A stretch of 37,313 nt of DNA from Burkholderiales bacterium. GTDB lineage: Bacteria > Pseudomonadota > Gammaproteobacteria > Burkholderiales > Casimicrobiaceae. Shown here one piece after another: positions 1 to 10,400 of the stretch. How positions within the stretch are numbered: position 1 is the first letter of the stretch; each line of letters starts with the position of its first letter. The DNA lies in assembly GCA_025935675.1 (NCBI GenBank), contig JAICUU010000008.1, forward strand, positions 1 through 37,313. The letters run 5' to 3'. Position numbers and translations under genes: made by a program. The notes under the pieces were generated by a model that had not been told where the DNA came from, ran no database searches, and worked only from the letters and a program-made list of their open reading frames with translations.

Positions 1-869
1 GGGATGGTGTTGAGGATGTACATCGCGGCGAGGAGGCCGGTGGGGCGGCCGTACTGGCCGAGCCAGCGCCGGAAGATGTCCTCGATCTCGCCCGACGTCG
101 TGAGCTGCGACAGCGCGCGATTGACGGCGAGGCGCATCGCCGAATCGCCGCGCGCCACCGCGAACGCGTACGGTTCGAAAGAGATGTCGTCGGGCAGGAT
201 GCGCAGCGCGCCGGGCTCGTTGGCGGCGGCGGCGAGGCCGACGAGCTTGATCTTGTCGCCGGCGAACGCGTCGAGCGAGCCGGCCTCGAGCATCGCCGAG
301 CCCTCGGGCCCCTCGCGCACGGTGATCACCGTGGCGTTGACGAGCCGCTCCTTGAGCGTCGCGCGAAGGCGCGCCTCGGTCGTCGTGCCGCCGATCACGC
401 CGATCTTGCGGTTGGCGAGGTCGGCGAGGCGATCGATGCGGCTCGAGCCCTTGACGAGGAGACCGCCGGCGTCGATGAACACGCGGTTCGAGAAGTCGAC
501 GCGCGCGAGGCGCTCGAGCGTTTCCGACGTGTTCGCGCAATCGAGGTCGGCCTGTCCCTTCTCGATCATCGCGAGGCGCTCGGCGACGGTACCGACGCGC
601 CAGTCGACCTTGAGGTCGGGCATGCCGAGGCCCATGCCGATGGAGGCGACCACCTTGCGGCAGATGTCGATCGAGTAGCCGACCGCCGCGTTGCCCTCGC
701 CGACCGACGAGAACGGCGGCGAGTCGCCGGAGAACGCGATGGCGATGCGGTGCGCGGCGCGGATTCGCGACAGCGTGTCGGGCGCCGGCGCCGGCGTGGC
801 GGCGATAGCGGCGACGTGCGCGCCGAGGAGCGCGACGACGGCGACGAGCGGCCGCCAGCGGTGCGTCAT
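1..869 (-). CDS. Periplasmic amino-acid-type ABC transporter substrate-binding protein (SBP_bac_3-like), 3' end truncated by window edge
   Basis: Own reverse-strand translation: MTHRWRPLVAVVALLGAHVAAIAA...RIAIAFSGDSPPFSSVGEGNAAVGYSIDICRKVV...YGRPTGLLAAMYILNTIP. Signal peptide plus SBP_bac_3 pattern; AGGA before the ATG at 869; no stop in window, so it is absent from the ORF track. Confidence 0.85.
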   Translation of the reverse strand, partial: MTHRWRPLVAVVALLGAHVAAIAATPAPAPDTLSRIRAAHRIAIAFSGDSPPFSSVGEGNAAVGYSIDICRKVVASIGMGLGMPDLKVDWRVGTVAERLAMIEKGQADLDCANTSETLERLARVDFSNRVFIDAGGLLVKGSSRIDRLADLANRKIGVIGGTTTEARLRATLKERLVNATVITVREGPEGSAMLEAGSLDAFAGDKIKLVGLAAAANEPGALRILPDDISFEPYAFAVARGDSAMRLAVNRALSQLTTSGEIEDIFRRWLGQYGRPTGLLAAMYILNTI

Positions 870-1046
870 TGCTGCTGTCCTGCCGCTCATGAGCGTTCTC
901 CCCGGCGGATGCGCCGCGTCGCATCGCGACGCACTGCGCACGCCGCGCCCATCTTAGCAAAGCGCCGCGCGAATCACACGGCGCGCATGCTACACTCGCC
1001 GCACCGAAGCGCCGTGCCCATTCCTGCCGCCGTCGGCCGCCACCGC

Positions 1047-1919
1047 ATGCGACCCTTTCCGCGCACGCCGCTCGTCCTCGCTTCCATCGTCCTTTGCATC
1101 GCCTTCGCGTCGACGCCGGCGTTCGCCGCGAGCGCGGCACTCGCGCACATCGACGGCGGCGCGATCAGGCTCGGCTTCCGCGAGGGCACGCCGCCGTTCT
1201 CGTTCAAGGAGCGCGACAAGGCGCGCGGCTACTCGGTCGAGCTCTGCGAGCGGTCGGTGGCGGCGATCGCACGCGCGCGCCACGTCGCAACGCCGAAGAT
1301 CGAATGGGTCGCCGTCGATGCCGCCACCCGTATCGACGCCGTCGCGTCGGGCCGCGTCGACGCCGTCTGCGGCACGACGACGATCACGCTGTCGCGCCGC
1401 GAGCGCGTCGACTTCAGCGTGCCGATCTACGTCGACGGCGGCAGCCTGATGGTGCGGACCGATGCCGCGCCCGTGCCGGCGACGCTCGCCGACCTCGACG
1501 GCAAGCGCATCGCCGTCATCGGCGCGACCACGACCGAGGCGGCGCTCACCCGGGCGCTCGCGCTCGCCAAGGCCCAGGCGACGCTGGTGCACGTCAAGGA
1601 CGGCGCCGAGGGTGTGGCCGCACTCCTCGCCAAGCGGGTCGACGGCTACGCCGGCGATCGCATCGTGCTCACGGAGCTGCGCCAGCGCTCCGACGCGGCG
1701 AAGTCGCTCACGTTCCTCGCGCAGGACTTCTCGTACGAGCCGTACGGCATCGTCGTGCGCCGCGACGACCCCGACTTCCGGCTCGCGCTCGACCGCGCGC
1801 TCGTCGGCATCTACAAGAGCGGCGAGATCGACGGCATCTTCGCGACGTGGTTCGGCGACCTCGGCCGTCCCGGTCCGCTGCTCAACGCGATGTTCTACCT
1901 CAACATGCTGCCCGAATGA
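1047..1919 (+). CDS. Periplasmic amino-acid-type ABC transporter substrate-binding protein (SBP_bac_3-like)
   Basis: MRPFPRTPLVLASIVLCIAFASTPAFAASA...IRLGFREGTPPFSFKERDKARGYSVELCE...FGDLGRPGPLLNAMFYLNMLPE; similar to the divergent neighbour. Confidence 0.87.
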   Translation: MRPFPRTPLVLASIVLCIAFASTPAFAASAALAHIDGGAIRLGFREGTPPFSFKERDKARGYSVELCERSVAAIARARHVATPKIEWVAVDAATRIDAVASGRVDAVCGTTTITLSRRERVDFSVPIYVDGGSLMVRTDAAPVPATLADLDGKRIAVIGATTTEAALTRALALAKAQATLVHVKDGAEGVAALLAKRVDGYAGDRIVLTELRQRSDAAKSLTFLAQDFSYEPYGIVVRRDDPDFRLALDRALVGIYKSGEIDGIFATWFGDLGRPGPLLNAMFYLNMLPE

Positions 1920-2383
1920 GCGCGTCACGCCTGGCGCGGTCGCTGGCGCTCGCGTGGGCGCTCGGCGCGCTCGGTGCCCCGACTCTCGCGCCGCTCGCGC
2001 AGGCGCAAGGCGGCGGCGCCTGCGCGAACTGCGGCACCGTCATCGCGATCGACAGCTTCGACAGCGAGCAGCAGCTGACGTCGCTCGGCATGGTCTCGCC
2101 GGGCACGCTCGCCGGCGACAACGGCACCGGGCAATCGGGCCGCGTCACCGCGCAGTTTGCGATCGGCCGCGGCTTCACCAACGACGGCATGGTGCTGCTG
2201 GGCTCGGCTGGCGGCGTCGCTTACGCGCGCACGCCGGCGAACGCGCCGCAGAAGCGCTGGGAGGTGACCGTGCGGATGGACGACGGCTCGCGGCGCTCGC
2301 TGCGCCAGAGCTACCCGCCGACGCTCGCCGAAGGCGACCGCGTGCGCGTCTACGGCACGCAGCTCGAGCTCATCGGCCACTGA
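1916..2383 (+). CDS. Small secreted / outer-membrane-associated hypothetical protein (ACANCGTV...VRMDDGS type)
   Basis: Signal peptide then GGACANCGTVIAIDSF...RWEVTVRMDDGSRRSLRQSYPPTLAEGDRVRVYG; ATGA overlap with the upstream stop. Confidence 0.65.
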   Translation: MSASRLARSLALAWALGALGAPTLAPLAQAQGGGACANCGTVIAIDSFDSEQQLTSLGMVSPGTLAGDNGTGQSGRVTAQFAIGRGFTNDGMVLLGSAGGVAYARTPANAPQKRWEVTVRMDDGSRRSLRQSYPPTLAEGDRVRVYGTQLELIGH

Positions 2384-2395
2384 CGGGTGAGCGCG

Positions 2396-3508
2396 ATGGC
2401 GTCCTGCGCTGTCAGCGACCTGCCGGACGGACGCCGCGTCATCGCGCTCGCCGGCCGCCTCGACGCGGCGAGCGTGCCGTCGATCTGGGACCCCGTGCAT
2501 CGCGCGCTCGACGATGCGCCGGCGCGCCCGGTCACCGTCGACGCCGCGGAAGTGGAATCCTGCGACGGCGCCGGCATCGCGCTCCTGGTCGACCTCGCCT
2601 CGCATGCGCGCGCGGCGCCCGTCGAGGTCGTGCGCATGCGACCGGACGTCGACACGCTCTATCGCCAGTTCGACCTCGCGCGCCTCGAGCACGACCTCGA
2701 CCCGCCGCCGAAGCCGCTCGGCGTCGTGCCGGAGATCGGCCGCGCGACGTATCGCGTCAGCCGCGACCTCGCCGAGATGGTTTCGTTCGTCGGCGCGCTC
2801 GCCGCCGCGCTCGCATACGCGATCGCGCATCCCGCGAGCGTGCGCTGGCGCGACGTGTGGCGCATCTGCGAGGGCGTCGGCGCCGACGCGCTGCCGATCG
2901 TCGCGCTGATCTCGTTCCTGCTCGGCCTCATCCTCGCGTTCCAGTCGGCGGTGCCGATGAAGCGCTTCGGCGCCGAGATCTTCGTCGCCGACCTCCTCGG
3001 CCTGTCGGTGCTGCGCGAGCTCGGCCCGCTGATGACGGCGATCCTGCTCGCCGGGCGCTCGGGCGCCGCGTTCGCCGCCGAGATCGGCACGATGACCGTC
3101 AACCAGGAGGTCGACGCGCTGACGACGATGGGACTCGACCCGGTGCGCTTCCTGGTGACGCCGCGGATCATCGCCGCGCTCCTGATGACGCCGCTCCTGA
3201 CGCTGTTCGCCAACCTCGTCGCGCTGGCCGGCGGCGCGCTGACGATGGAGACGTTCCAGATCCCGCTCGTCACGTTCTTCAAGGAGCTCGACTCCGCCGT
3301 CGACATCACCGACTTCATGGCCGGATGGGCGAAGTCGTTCGTGTTCGCGTTCCTGATCGCTGCGGTCGGCTGCATGCGCGGACTGCAGACGTCCGCCGGT
3401 GCTTCGGCCGTCGGCGACAGCGCGACACGCGCGGTCGTTTCGGGCATCATCCTGCTCGTCATCGCCGACGGCATCTTCGCGTACCTCTACTTCGTCCTCG
3501 ACATCTGA
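2396..3508 (+). CDS. MlaE-family lipid ABC transporter permease with N-terminal STAS domain
   Basis: N-terminal STAS-like ALAGRLDAASVPSIW...VESCDGAGIALLVDLA; C-terminal MlaE features ELGPLMTAILLAGRSGAAFAAEIGTMTVNQEVDALTTMGLDP. GTG at 2387 is an alternative start. Confidence 0.9.
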   Translation: MASCAVSDLPDGRRVIALAGRLDAASVPSIWDPVHRALDDAPARPVTVDAAEVESCDGAGIALLVDLASHARAAPVEVVRMRPDVDTLYRQFDLARLEHDLDPPPKPLGVVPEIGRATYRVSRDLAEMVSFVGALAAALAYAIAHPASVRWRDVWRICEGVGADALPIVALISFLLGLILAFQSAVPMKRFGAEIFVADLLGLSVLRELGPLMTAILLAGRSGAAFAAEIGTMTVNQEVDALTTMGLDPVRFLVTPRIIAALLMTPLLTLFANLVALAGGALTMETFQIPLVTFFKELDSAVDITDFMAGWAKSFVFAFLIAAVGCMRGLQTSAGASAVGDSATRAVVSGIILLVIADGIFAYLYFVLDI

Positions 3509-3512
3509 AGCC

Positions 3513-4280
3513 ATGGCGGACGCCGACCCCCTCATCGTCGTCGACGACCTGACCGTCGGCTACGACGAGCGCGTGATCCTCGAGCACGTGTCGTTCAGCG
3601 TCGCGCGCGGCGAGGTATTCGTGATCCTGGGCGGATCGGGCAGCGGCAAGAGCACGCTCCTGAAGCACATGATCGGGCTCTATCCGCCCCTCGAGGGGCG
3701 CGTCGTCATCGACGGTCGCGACCTCACGGCGGCGGAGGGCGACGAGCGCCGCGACATCCTGAAGGGCATCGGCGTCATGTACCAGTCGGGCGCGCTGTTC
3801 GGGTCGATGACGCTCGCCGAGAACGTGCGCCTGCCGCTCGAGGAATACACGGCGCTGCCGGCCGCGGCGATCGACCTCGTCGCGCGGATGAAGCTCGAGC
3901 TCGTCGGCCTCGAGCAGTTCTCGGGGCACCTGCCCGCGGAGATCTCCGGCGGCATGCAAAAGCGCGCGGCGATCGCGCGCGCGATGGCGCTCGACCCGCC
4001 GATCCTGTTCCTCGACGAGCCTTCGGCGGGGCTCGATCCGATCACCTCGGCGGAGCTCGACGCGCTGATCCTGCGATTGCGCCGCGCGCTCGGCATGACG
4101 TTCGTCATCGTCACGCACGAGCTGCCGAGCATCTACGCGATCGCCGACCGCGTGATCATGCTCGACAAGCGCACCCGCGGCATCTCCGCTGTCGGCGACC
4201 CGCGCGTGCTGCGCGACGAGAGCGACGACGCGTATGTACGCCAGTTCTTCCGCCGCGAGGCGGAAGCGGCGGCGGCTTAA
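3513..4280 (+). CDS. MlaF-like ABC transporter ATP-binding protein
   Basis: Walker [14 protein letters not shown], signature EISGGMQKRAAIARA, Walker B ILFLDEPSAGLDP; next to MlaE and MlaD homologues. Confidence 0.93.
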   Translation: MADADPLIVVDDLTVGYDERVILEHVSFSVARGEVFVILGGSGSGKSTLLKHMIGLYPPLEGRVVIDGRDLTAAEGDERRDILKGIGVMYQSGALFGSMTLAENVRLPLEEYTALPAAAIDLVARMKLELVGLEQFSGHLPAEISGGMQKRAAIARAMALDPPILFLDEPSAGLDPITSAELDALILRLRRALGMTFVIVTHELPSIYAIADRVIMLDKRTRGISAVGDPRVLRDESDDAYVRQFFRREAEAAAA

Positions 4281-4289
4281 GGCTTCGAA

Positions 4290-5351
4290 ATGAGCGAGCG
4301 CGCCAACTACTTCAAGCTCGGCCTCTTCGTCATCGCGGCGGTGGCGGCGGGGATCGTCGTGCTGCTGATCATCGGCTCGGGCCGCTGGTTCGTGCGCAAG
4401 GTGACGATCGAGACCTACTTCAACGAGTCGGTGCAGGGCCTCGACATCGGATCGAAGATGAAATACCGCGGCGTCGTCATCGGCCAGGTGACGGCGATCG
4501 GCTTCACCTACAACGTCTACCAGCAGGACGTGCCGATGACGCAGCGCGCGCGCTACGTGATGGTCGAGGCGCAGCTCGAGCCGCGGCTCGTCGGCGGCCG
4601 CGCCGCGGCCGGCGACCTGACGAGCGTCGACAACGCGCGCCTCGAGGTCGAGCGCGGATTGCGCGTGCGCCTGGCACCCCAGGGGATCACCGGCACCAAC
4701 TACCTCGAGGTCGACTACGTCGATCCGCCGCCGCCGGTATTGCCGATCGAGTGGAAGCCGTACTACATCTACATCCCGAGCGCGCCGTCGACAGTGACCG
4801 CGTTCGTCAACGCCGCGCAGGAGATCATCGACCGGCTGCACAAGCTCGACATCGAGGGCACGATCGCCAACCTCAACCGGCTGATGATCACCGCCAACGA
4901 CCGCCTCGCGGCGATCGACACCGGCGAGCTGTCGAAGCGCGCGAACGCGACGCTCGACCGTCTCGACGGCACGCTCGCCGGCCTGCAGACGAAGAAGCTC
5001 TCGGACGAGGCGCAGGCGCTGATGGCGGAGCTGCGCCAATCCAACGCCGAGCTCAAGAAGACGCTTTCCAACCCGGCGTGGCAGAGGCTGCCCGACAACG
5101 CCGATGCCGCGGTGGCCAGCGTCAAGGCGCTGGTCTCCGATCCGAAGCTCGCGTCCAGCATCGCGCATCTCGATCGCACGCTGTCGCGGCTCGACCGGAT
5201 CACCGGCGGCGGCGAGTCCGACCTCGCGACCACGATCGACAACCTGCGGCGGATCACGGACAACCTGCGCGACCTCACCGAGGACGCCAAGCGCTATCCG
5301 TCGAACATCCTGTTCGGCCAGCCGCCGCCGCCGCTGGAGCGCAGCCGATGA
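4290..5351 (+). CDS. MlaD/MCE-domain lipid-transport protein
   Basis: Single N-terminal TM, then MCE domain VTIETYFNESVQGLDIGSKMKYRGVVIGQVTAIGF; operon position. Confidence 0.93.
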   Translation: MSERANYFKLGLFVIAAVAAGIVVLLIIGSGRWFVRKVTIETYFNESVQGLDIGSKMKYRGVVIGQVTAIGFTYNVYQQDVPMTQRARYVMVEAQLEPRLVGGRAAAGDLTSVDNARLEVERGLRVRLAPQGITGTNYLEVDYVDPPPPVLPIEWKPYYIYIPSAPSTVTAFVNAAQEIIDRLHKLDIEGTIANLNRLMITANDRLAAIDTGELSKRANATLDRLDGTLAGLQTKKLSDEAQALMAELRQSNAELKKTLSNPAWQRLPDNADAAVASVKALVSDPKLASSIAHLDRTLSRLDRITGGGESDLATTIDNLRRITDNLRDLTEDAKRYPSNILFGQPPPPLERSR

Positions 5352-5995
5352 GCATCGCAACGCATCGCCCCTTCGTCTCGCGCGCCGCGCTCGCGGTCAT
5401 GGCGCTTTGCGCGCTCGCGCTCGCCGCCGGCTGCTCGTTCACGCGGCCCGCGCCGGTCAAGTCCCAGTACCTGTTGACGCCGAAGACGCCGCCGGTCGCC
5501 GCCAAGCCGCAGCCGGGAACGCTGCGCATCGGCATCGTCAACGTCGCCGGGCCGTTCCGCGACCGCAATTTCGTCATCAAGGCGGGCGAGCTGCGCTACG
5601 AGACCGACTACTACGACGAGTTCGTCGTGCCGCCGTCGGCGATCCTCGCCGAGCAGACCTCGCGCGCGCTGTCGCGATCGCGCACGTTCACGCATGTCGC
5701 CGCGCCGGGCGCGCCGGTGCAAGCCGACTACGTGCTCGACGGCTTCGTCAGCTCGCTGTACGCCGACCACACGGTGCAAGGCCGCTGCAAGGCGGTCATC
5801 GCGATCAACTACTACCTGTCGCAGGCCGACATTGGCAGCGGCGTGCCGTTCTGGTCGGAGGACTATCGCCGCGAGGTCGATTGCGGCGGCGGTGACGCCG
5901 ACGCCTACGTGGCCGCGCTCAATACGGCGCTCTCCGAGATCCTCGCCAAGCTCGCGACCGACCTCGGCGCGGTGAAGCTCCCGCCGGCGCAATGA
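5348..5995 (+). CDS. ABC-type transport auxiliary lipoprotein (PqiC-like)
   Basis: Lipobox LALAAGCS, then RPAPVKSQYLLTP...LRIGIVNVAGPFRDRNFVIKAGELRYETDYYDEFVVPPSAIL; overlaps the MCE stop. Confidence 0.8.
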   Translation: MSIATHRPFVSRAALAVMALCALALAAGCSFTRPAPVKSQYLLTPKTPPVAAKPQPGTLRIGIVNVAGPFRDRNFVIKAGELRYETDYYDEFVVPPSAILAEQTSRALSRSRTFTHVAAPGAPVQADYVLDGFVSSLYADHTVQGRCKAVIAINYYLSQADIGSGVPFWSEDYRREVDCGGGDADAYVAALNTALSEILAKLATDLGAVKLPPAQ

Positions 5996-6002
5996 CCCGC
6001 GC

Positions 6003-6027
6003 GCCGGACGATCCCCGCATCGTCGGC
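6003..6027. terminator. Possible hairpin between convergent genes (no T-tract)
   Basis: GCCGGACGAT-ccccgc-ATCGTCGGC: 9-bp stem with one bulge between the stops at 5995 and 6027. Confidence 0.3.
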
Positions 6028-7460
6028 TAGAACACCGGCTCAAGAGGGATGGCCGGCGCGGGAATCCCGTCCGCCGGCAGCGTCCCGCCGCCGGTCGCCT
6101 TGTAGATGTTGACCGACGACACGAGGAGGCTCGTGCGCACGCTGGCGAGCTGGAGCTGCGCCGGAAACAGCGACTGCTCGGCCTGCAGCACCGTGGAGTA
6201 GGGCGCGTAGCCGCCGTTGTACTGGAGCTTCGCGAGCCGCGCGTAGTCGCCGAGCGCGGCGACGAGCTTCGCCTGCGCATCGTGCTGCGCGCCGAGCTTC
6301 GCGTGCGCGACCAGCGCGTTGTCGACGTCGGCGAATGCGCTCTCGACGGTGAGCCGGTAGTTGGCCTCGGCGGCGCGCGCCTGCGCCTCGGCGGAGGCGA
6401 CCTGCCCGCTGACCGCGCCGAACGTGAAGATCGGCCCCGCCAGCTGCCCCGCATAGCTCCACACGCGCGTCGGGCCCGTGAAGAGGTTGTCGAGCGCGTT
6501 GGACGTGCTGCCGAGCGCGCCGGTCAGCGAGATCGTCGGGAAGTAGAGCGCGCGCGCCGCGCCGATCTGCGCGCTCGCTGCGACGAGCTGCTGCTCCGCC
6601 TGCGCGATGTCGGGGCGGCGCAGCAGGAGGTCGGACGGCAGGCCCGCCGGCACATCGGGCGCCGCGAGCGCGTCGATCGTCTTGCCGCGCTCGATCGCGC
6701 CGGGGTTGCGGCCCGTCAGCACCGCGAGCGCGTTCTCGACTTGCGCGACCTGGCTCTCGATGGCCGGGATCTGCGCCGCCGCGGTCTCGTATTGCGACTC
6801 CACCTGCGCGACATTCATCTGCGAGATCTGGCCGTACTTGAACTGCAGCGTGAAGAGCTTCACCGAGTCGGCGTAGGCGCCGAGCGTGTCGCCCGAGATC
6901 TCGCGCTGGCGGTCGAGGCCGCGCAGCGTGATGTAGTTCTGCACGACCGACGCCGTGAGTGACAGCACGACGCCCTGGCGCGCGGCCGCGGTGGCCAGGA
7001 GATTGGCGCGCGCGGCCTCGGACAGCCGGCGGATGCGGCCCCAGAGGTCGATCTCCCACGATGCAGTGAGCAGCGCCTGGTACGACGTCTGCGGGTTCGG
7101 ATAGTTGGGCAGCAGCGCGGCGAGCCCGGTGTCGGGCACGCGCTCGCGCTGGCCGCTGCCGGCGTAGCCGACCTGCGGGAAGAGCTGCGAGCGCGCCTGC
7201 GTGAGCACGCCCGCCGCCGCCTCGACGTTCGCGGTGGCGATCTCGAGCGTGCGGTTGTGCGCGATCGCCTCGTCGACCAGCGCGTCGAGCACTGGATCGC
7301 CGAACGCCTTCCACCATGTGCCCTCGTCGGCGGCGATCGGCGCCGTCGGCGTGCGGTATGCAGTCGGCACGTCGACCGCGGGCCGCGCGTAGTCGGGTCC
7401 CATCGTGCAGGCCGACGCGCCGAGCGCGGCGGCAATGGCGAGAAGCGAACGCGCGCGCAT
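6027..7460 (-). CDS. RND efflux outer membrane lipoprotein (NodT/OprM family)
   Basis: Lipobox GASACTMGPDYARPAVDVP, TWWKAFGDPVLDALVDEA, LLLRRPDIAQAEQQLVAASAQIGAARALYFPTISLTG. Confidence 0.95.
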   Translation of the reverse strand: MRARSLLAIAAALGASACTMGPDYARPAVDVPTAYRTPTAPIAADEGTWWKAFGDPVLDALVDEAIAHNRTLEIATANVEAAAGVLTQARSQLFPQVGYAGSGQRERVPDTGLAALLPNYPNPQTSYQALLTASWEIDLWGRIRRLSEAARANLLATAAARQGVVLSLTASVVQNYITLRGLDRQREISGDTLGAYADSVKLFTLQFKYGQISQMNVAQVESQYETAAAQIPAIESQVAQVENALAVLTGRNPGAIERGKTIDALAAPDVPAGLPSDLLLRRPDIAQAEQQLVAASAQIGAARALYFPTISLTGALGSTSNALDNLFTGPTRVWSYAGQLAGPIFTFGAVSGQVASAEAQARAAEANYRLTVESAFADVDNALVAHAKLGAQHDAQAKLVAALGDYARLAKLQYNGGYAPYSTVLQAEQSLFPAQLQLASVRTSLLVSSVNIYKATGGGTLPADGIPAPAIPLEPVF

Positions 7461-10400
7461 CAGCCGGCTTTCGCGGCGGCGGCCGCATCGTCGCCCGTCG
7501 CCGGCGGTTCGGTGGGCGCAGGCGCCTCGGGCGGCGCAGGCGGCTCGCTGCCCGGCGCGCGCGCCGCGCGCCGCTCCTTAAGGCGATCGAAGATGTAGAA
7601 GAACAGCGGCACGTACAGCATCGCGAGCGTCGTCTCGCCGATCATCCCGCCGATGATGCCGGTGCCGATCGAATGGCGCGCATTGGCGCCCGCGCCGACG
7701 GCGAGCGCGAGCGGCAGCACGCCGACCGCGAACGCGAGCGAGGTCATGATGATCGGCCGCAGCCGCTGCTCGCCGGCCAGTACCGTCGCCTCCTCGATCG
7801 ACTTGCCGGCGTTGCGGAACTCCACTGCGGCCGACACGCGCAGCACCGCGTTCTTGGCGCCGAGCCCGATCAGCACGAGGAGTCCGATCTGGAAATACAC
7901 ATCGTTGGAAAGCCCGCGCATCCACGCGAAGAGCAACGCGCCGAGGATGCCGAACGGCACCGCGGTCATCACCGCGCCGGGCAGCGCCCACGACTCGTAC
8001 TGGGCGGCGAGCACGAGGAACACGATGATGAAGCCGAACAGGAACGCGACCGCCGACGTGCCGCCCGACTGCTTCTCCTCGTACGCGACGCCCGACCACG
8101 CGAACGTGTAGCCGGCGGGCAGCGCCTCCTTGGCGACCGCCTCCATCGCCGTGATGGCGTCGCCCGAGCTGTACGAGGGCGTGTTGCTGCCGATGATCTT
8201 GGCGGCGGGGAAGCCGTTGAAGTGCGGCAGCAGGTCGGGGCCCGACACCCATTCGGTCGACACCAGCGCCGACAGCGGAACCATCTTGTTGTCGCTCGAG
8301 CGCGTGTACAGGCGCGTCAGGTCGTCGGGCGCCAACCGGAAGCGCGCGTCCGACTGCAGCACCACCCACCACACGCGGCTGAACTCGTTGAACTGGCTCG
8401 CCGTCAGCGAGCCGAACTGCGCCTGGATCGCGCTGTAGACGTCCTGGATCGGCACGCCGAGCAGTGTCGCCTTGTCGCGGTTGACGTTGGCGCGCAGTTG
8501 CTGCGTGTTGGCGCGGAACGTCGACGCGAGCCCGGTGAGCTCGGGTCGCTCGCGCGCCTTGGCGAGGAAGTCCTGCAGCACGGCGCCGAGCTGCGCCGGA
8601 TCGCCGGCGCCGGTGTCCTGGATCCAGAACTCGAAGCCGCCGGTGGTGCCGAGCCCCGGCACCGCGGGCGGCGCGATCGGGATGACGAAGCCGCCGGGAA
8701 TCGACTGCATCTCGCGATAGAGCGTCGTCAGCACCGCGCGCGCATTCTGCTCCCTGGCGGTGGCGATCGACGCGTAGCGCTCGTCGAAGTCCTTGAGCGT
8801 CACGAAGAACGCGCCGGCGTTGGTCTGGAACCCGCCGTCGAGCAGGCTGTAGCCGGTGATCATCGCGCGCCGGTCGACGCCCGGGATCTTCGCCAGCGCC
8901 GCGTCGACTCGCTCGGACACCGCCTGCGTGCGATCGATGCTTGCGGCCTCCGGCATCACGATCGCCGCCATCACGTAGCCCTGGTCCTCTTGCGGCACGA
9001 ACGCCGTCGGCAGCACGTGGAACAGCCCCCAGATGGCGCCGAGCAGCACGACGAGCAGCACGAGCGCGATCGCCATCCGCGCGATGACCACGTTCACCGC
9101 GCGGCCGAACGCGTCGGTGACGCGGGTCACCTGGCGGTTGAACCATCCGAAGAAGCCGCGCGTGCGCGGCGGCGCGTGGCGCAGCATCAGCGCGCACATC
9201 GCCGGCGTCAGCGTCAGCCCGATGAATCCCGAGATCGTCACCGACACGACGATGGTGACCGCAAACTGCTTGTAGAGCTGCCCGGTGGTGCCCGGCAGGA
9301 ACGCCGCCGGCACGAACACCGACACCATCACCAGCACCACCGCAACGAGCGACGTGGCGATCTCGCCCATCGAGCGGATCGTCGCGGCCCTGGGGTCGAG
9401 GTGGTGCTGCTGCATGTTGCGCTCGACGTTCTCGACGACGACGATCGCGTCGTCGACCACCATGCCGATCGCCAGCACAAGGCCGAACAGCGTCAGGAGG
9501 TTGATCGAGAAATCGAGCGCCAGCATCCCCGCGAACGTCGTCACCAGCGCCACGACGATCGCCACGGCACAGATGATCGTCGTGCGCACGCTCTGCAGGA
9601 ACAGGAACACGATCAGCACGACCAGCACCATCGCCTCGGCGAGCGTCTTCAGCACCTCGCGGATCGAGATGCGCACGAAGTCGTTGGTGTCGAGCGAGAT
9701 CGTGTAGTCGATGCCCTCGGGGAAGCGCGTCTTCATCTCGGCGAGCGCTGCGCGCACCGCCGCCGAGACCTTGAGGCCGTTGGCGCCCGGTTGCTGGAAC
9801 ACCGCGATGTAGGTCGCCGGCACGTTGTCGAGGCGACTTTCGACGATGTACTGGCGGAGCCCCACCTCGACGCGCGCGACGTCGCCGAGGCGCACGATCG
9901 CGCTGCCGTCCTGGCTTGCGCGCAGGATGATGTTCTCGTACTGGCGCGGGTCGGTGAACGGCCGCTGCGTCACGACCGGGAACGTGAGCTCGACGGGATT
10001 CGACGTCGGCTTGGAGCCGATCTGCCCGGCGCCGAACAGCGCGTTCTGCGACTGCACGGCGCTCGCGATGTCGCTCGTCGTGATGCCGAGGGAGGCCATC
10101 CGATCCGGGTTCATCCAGATCCGCATCGCCTGGTCGGGCACGCCCATGATCTGCGCCTGGCCCGCGCCGGGCACGCGCTTCAGCGCGTCGAGCACGTAGA
10201 CGTTCGCGTAGTTGGCGACGAAGTCGCTCGTGTAGCGGCCGCCCTTCGGGTAGACGGCGATCAGCATCATGATCGACGACGACTTCTTCTGCACCGAGAC
10301 GCCGAGCTGCGTCACCGCCGACGGCAGCTGCGGCATCGCGAGGTTGACACGGTTCTGCACCTGCACCTGCGCGATGTCGGGATCGGTGTTCATCGCGAAG

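Noticed and set aside
3459-5360. 633-aa minus-strand ORF across the Mla genes (and similar antisense ORFs elsewhere)
   Set aside because: Opposite strand of clearly conserved ABC/MCE coding sequence; composition biased to R/D/E/A with no recognisable domain.
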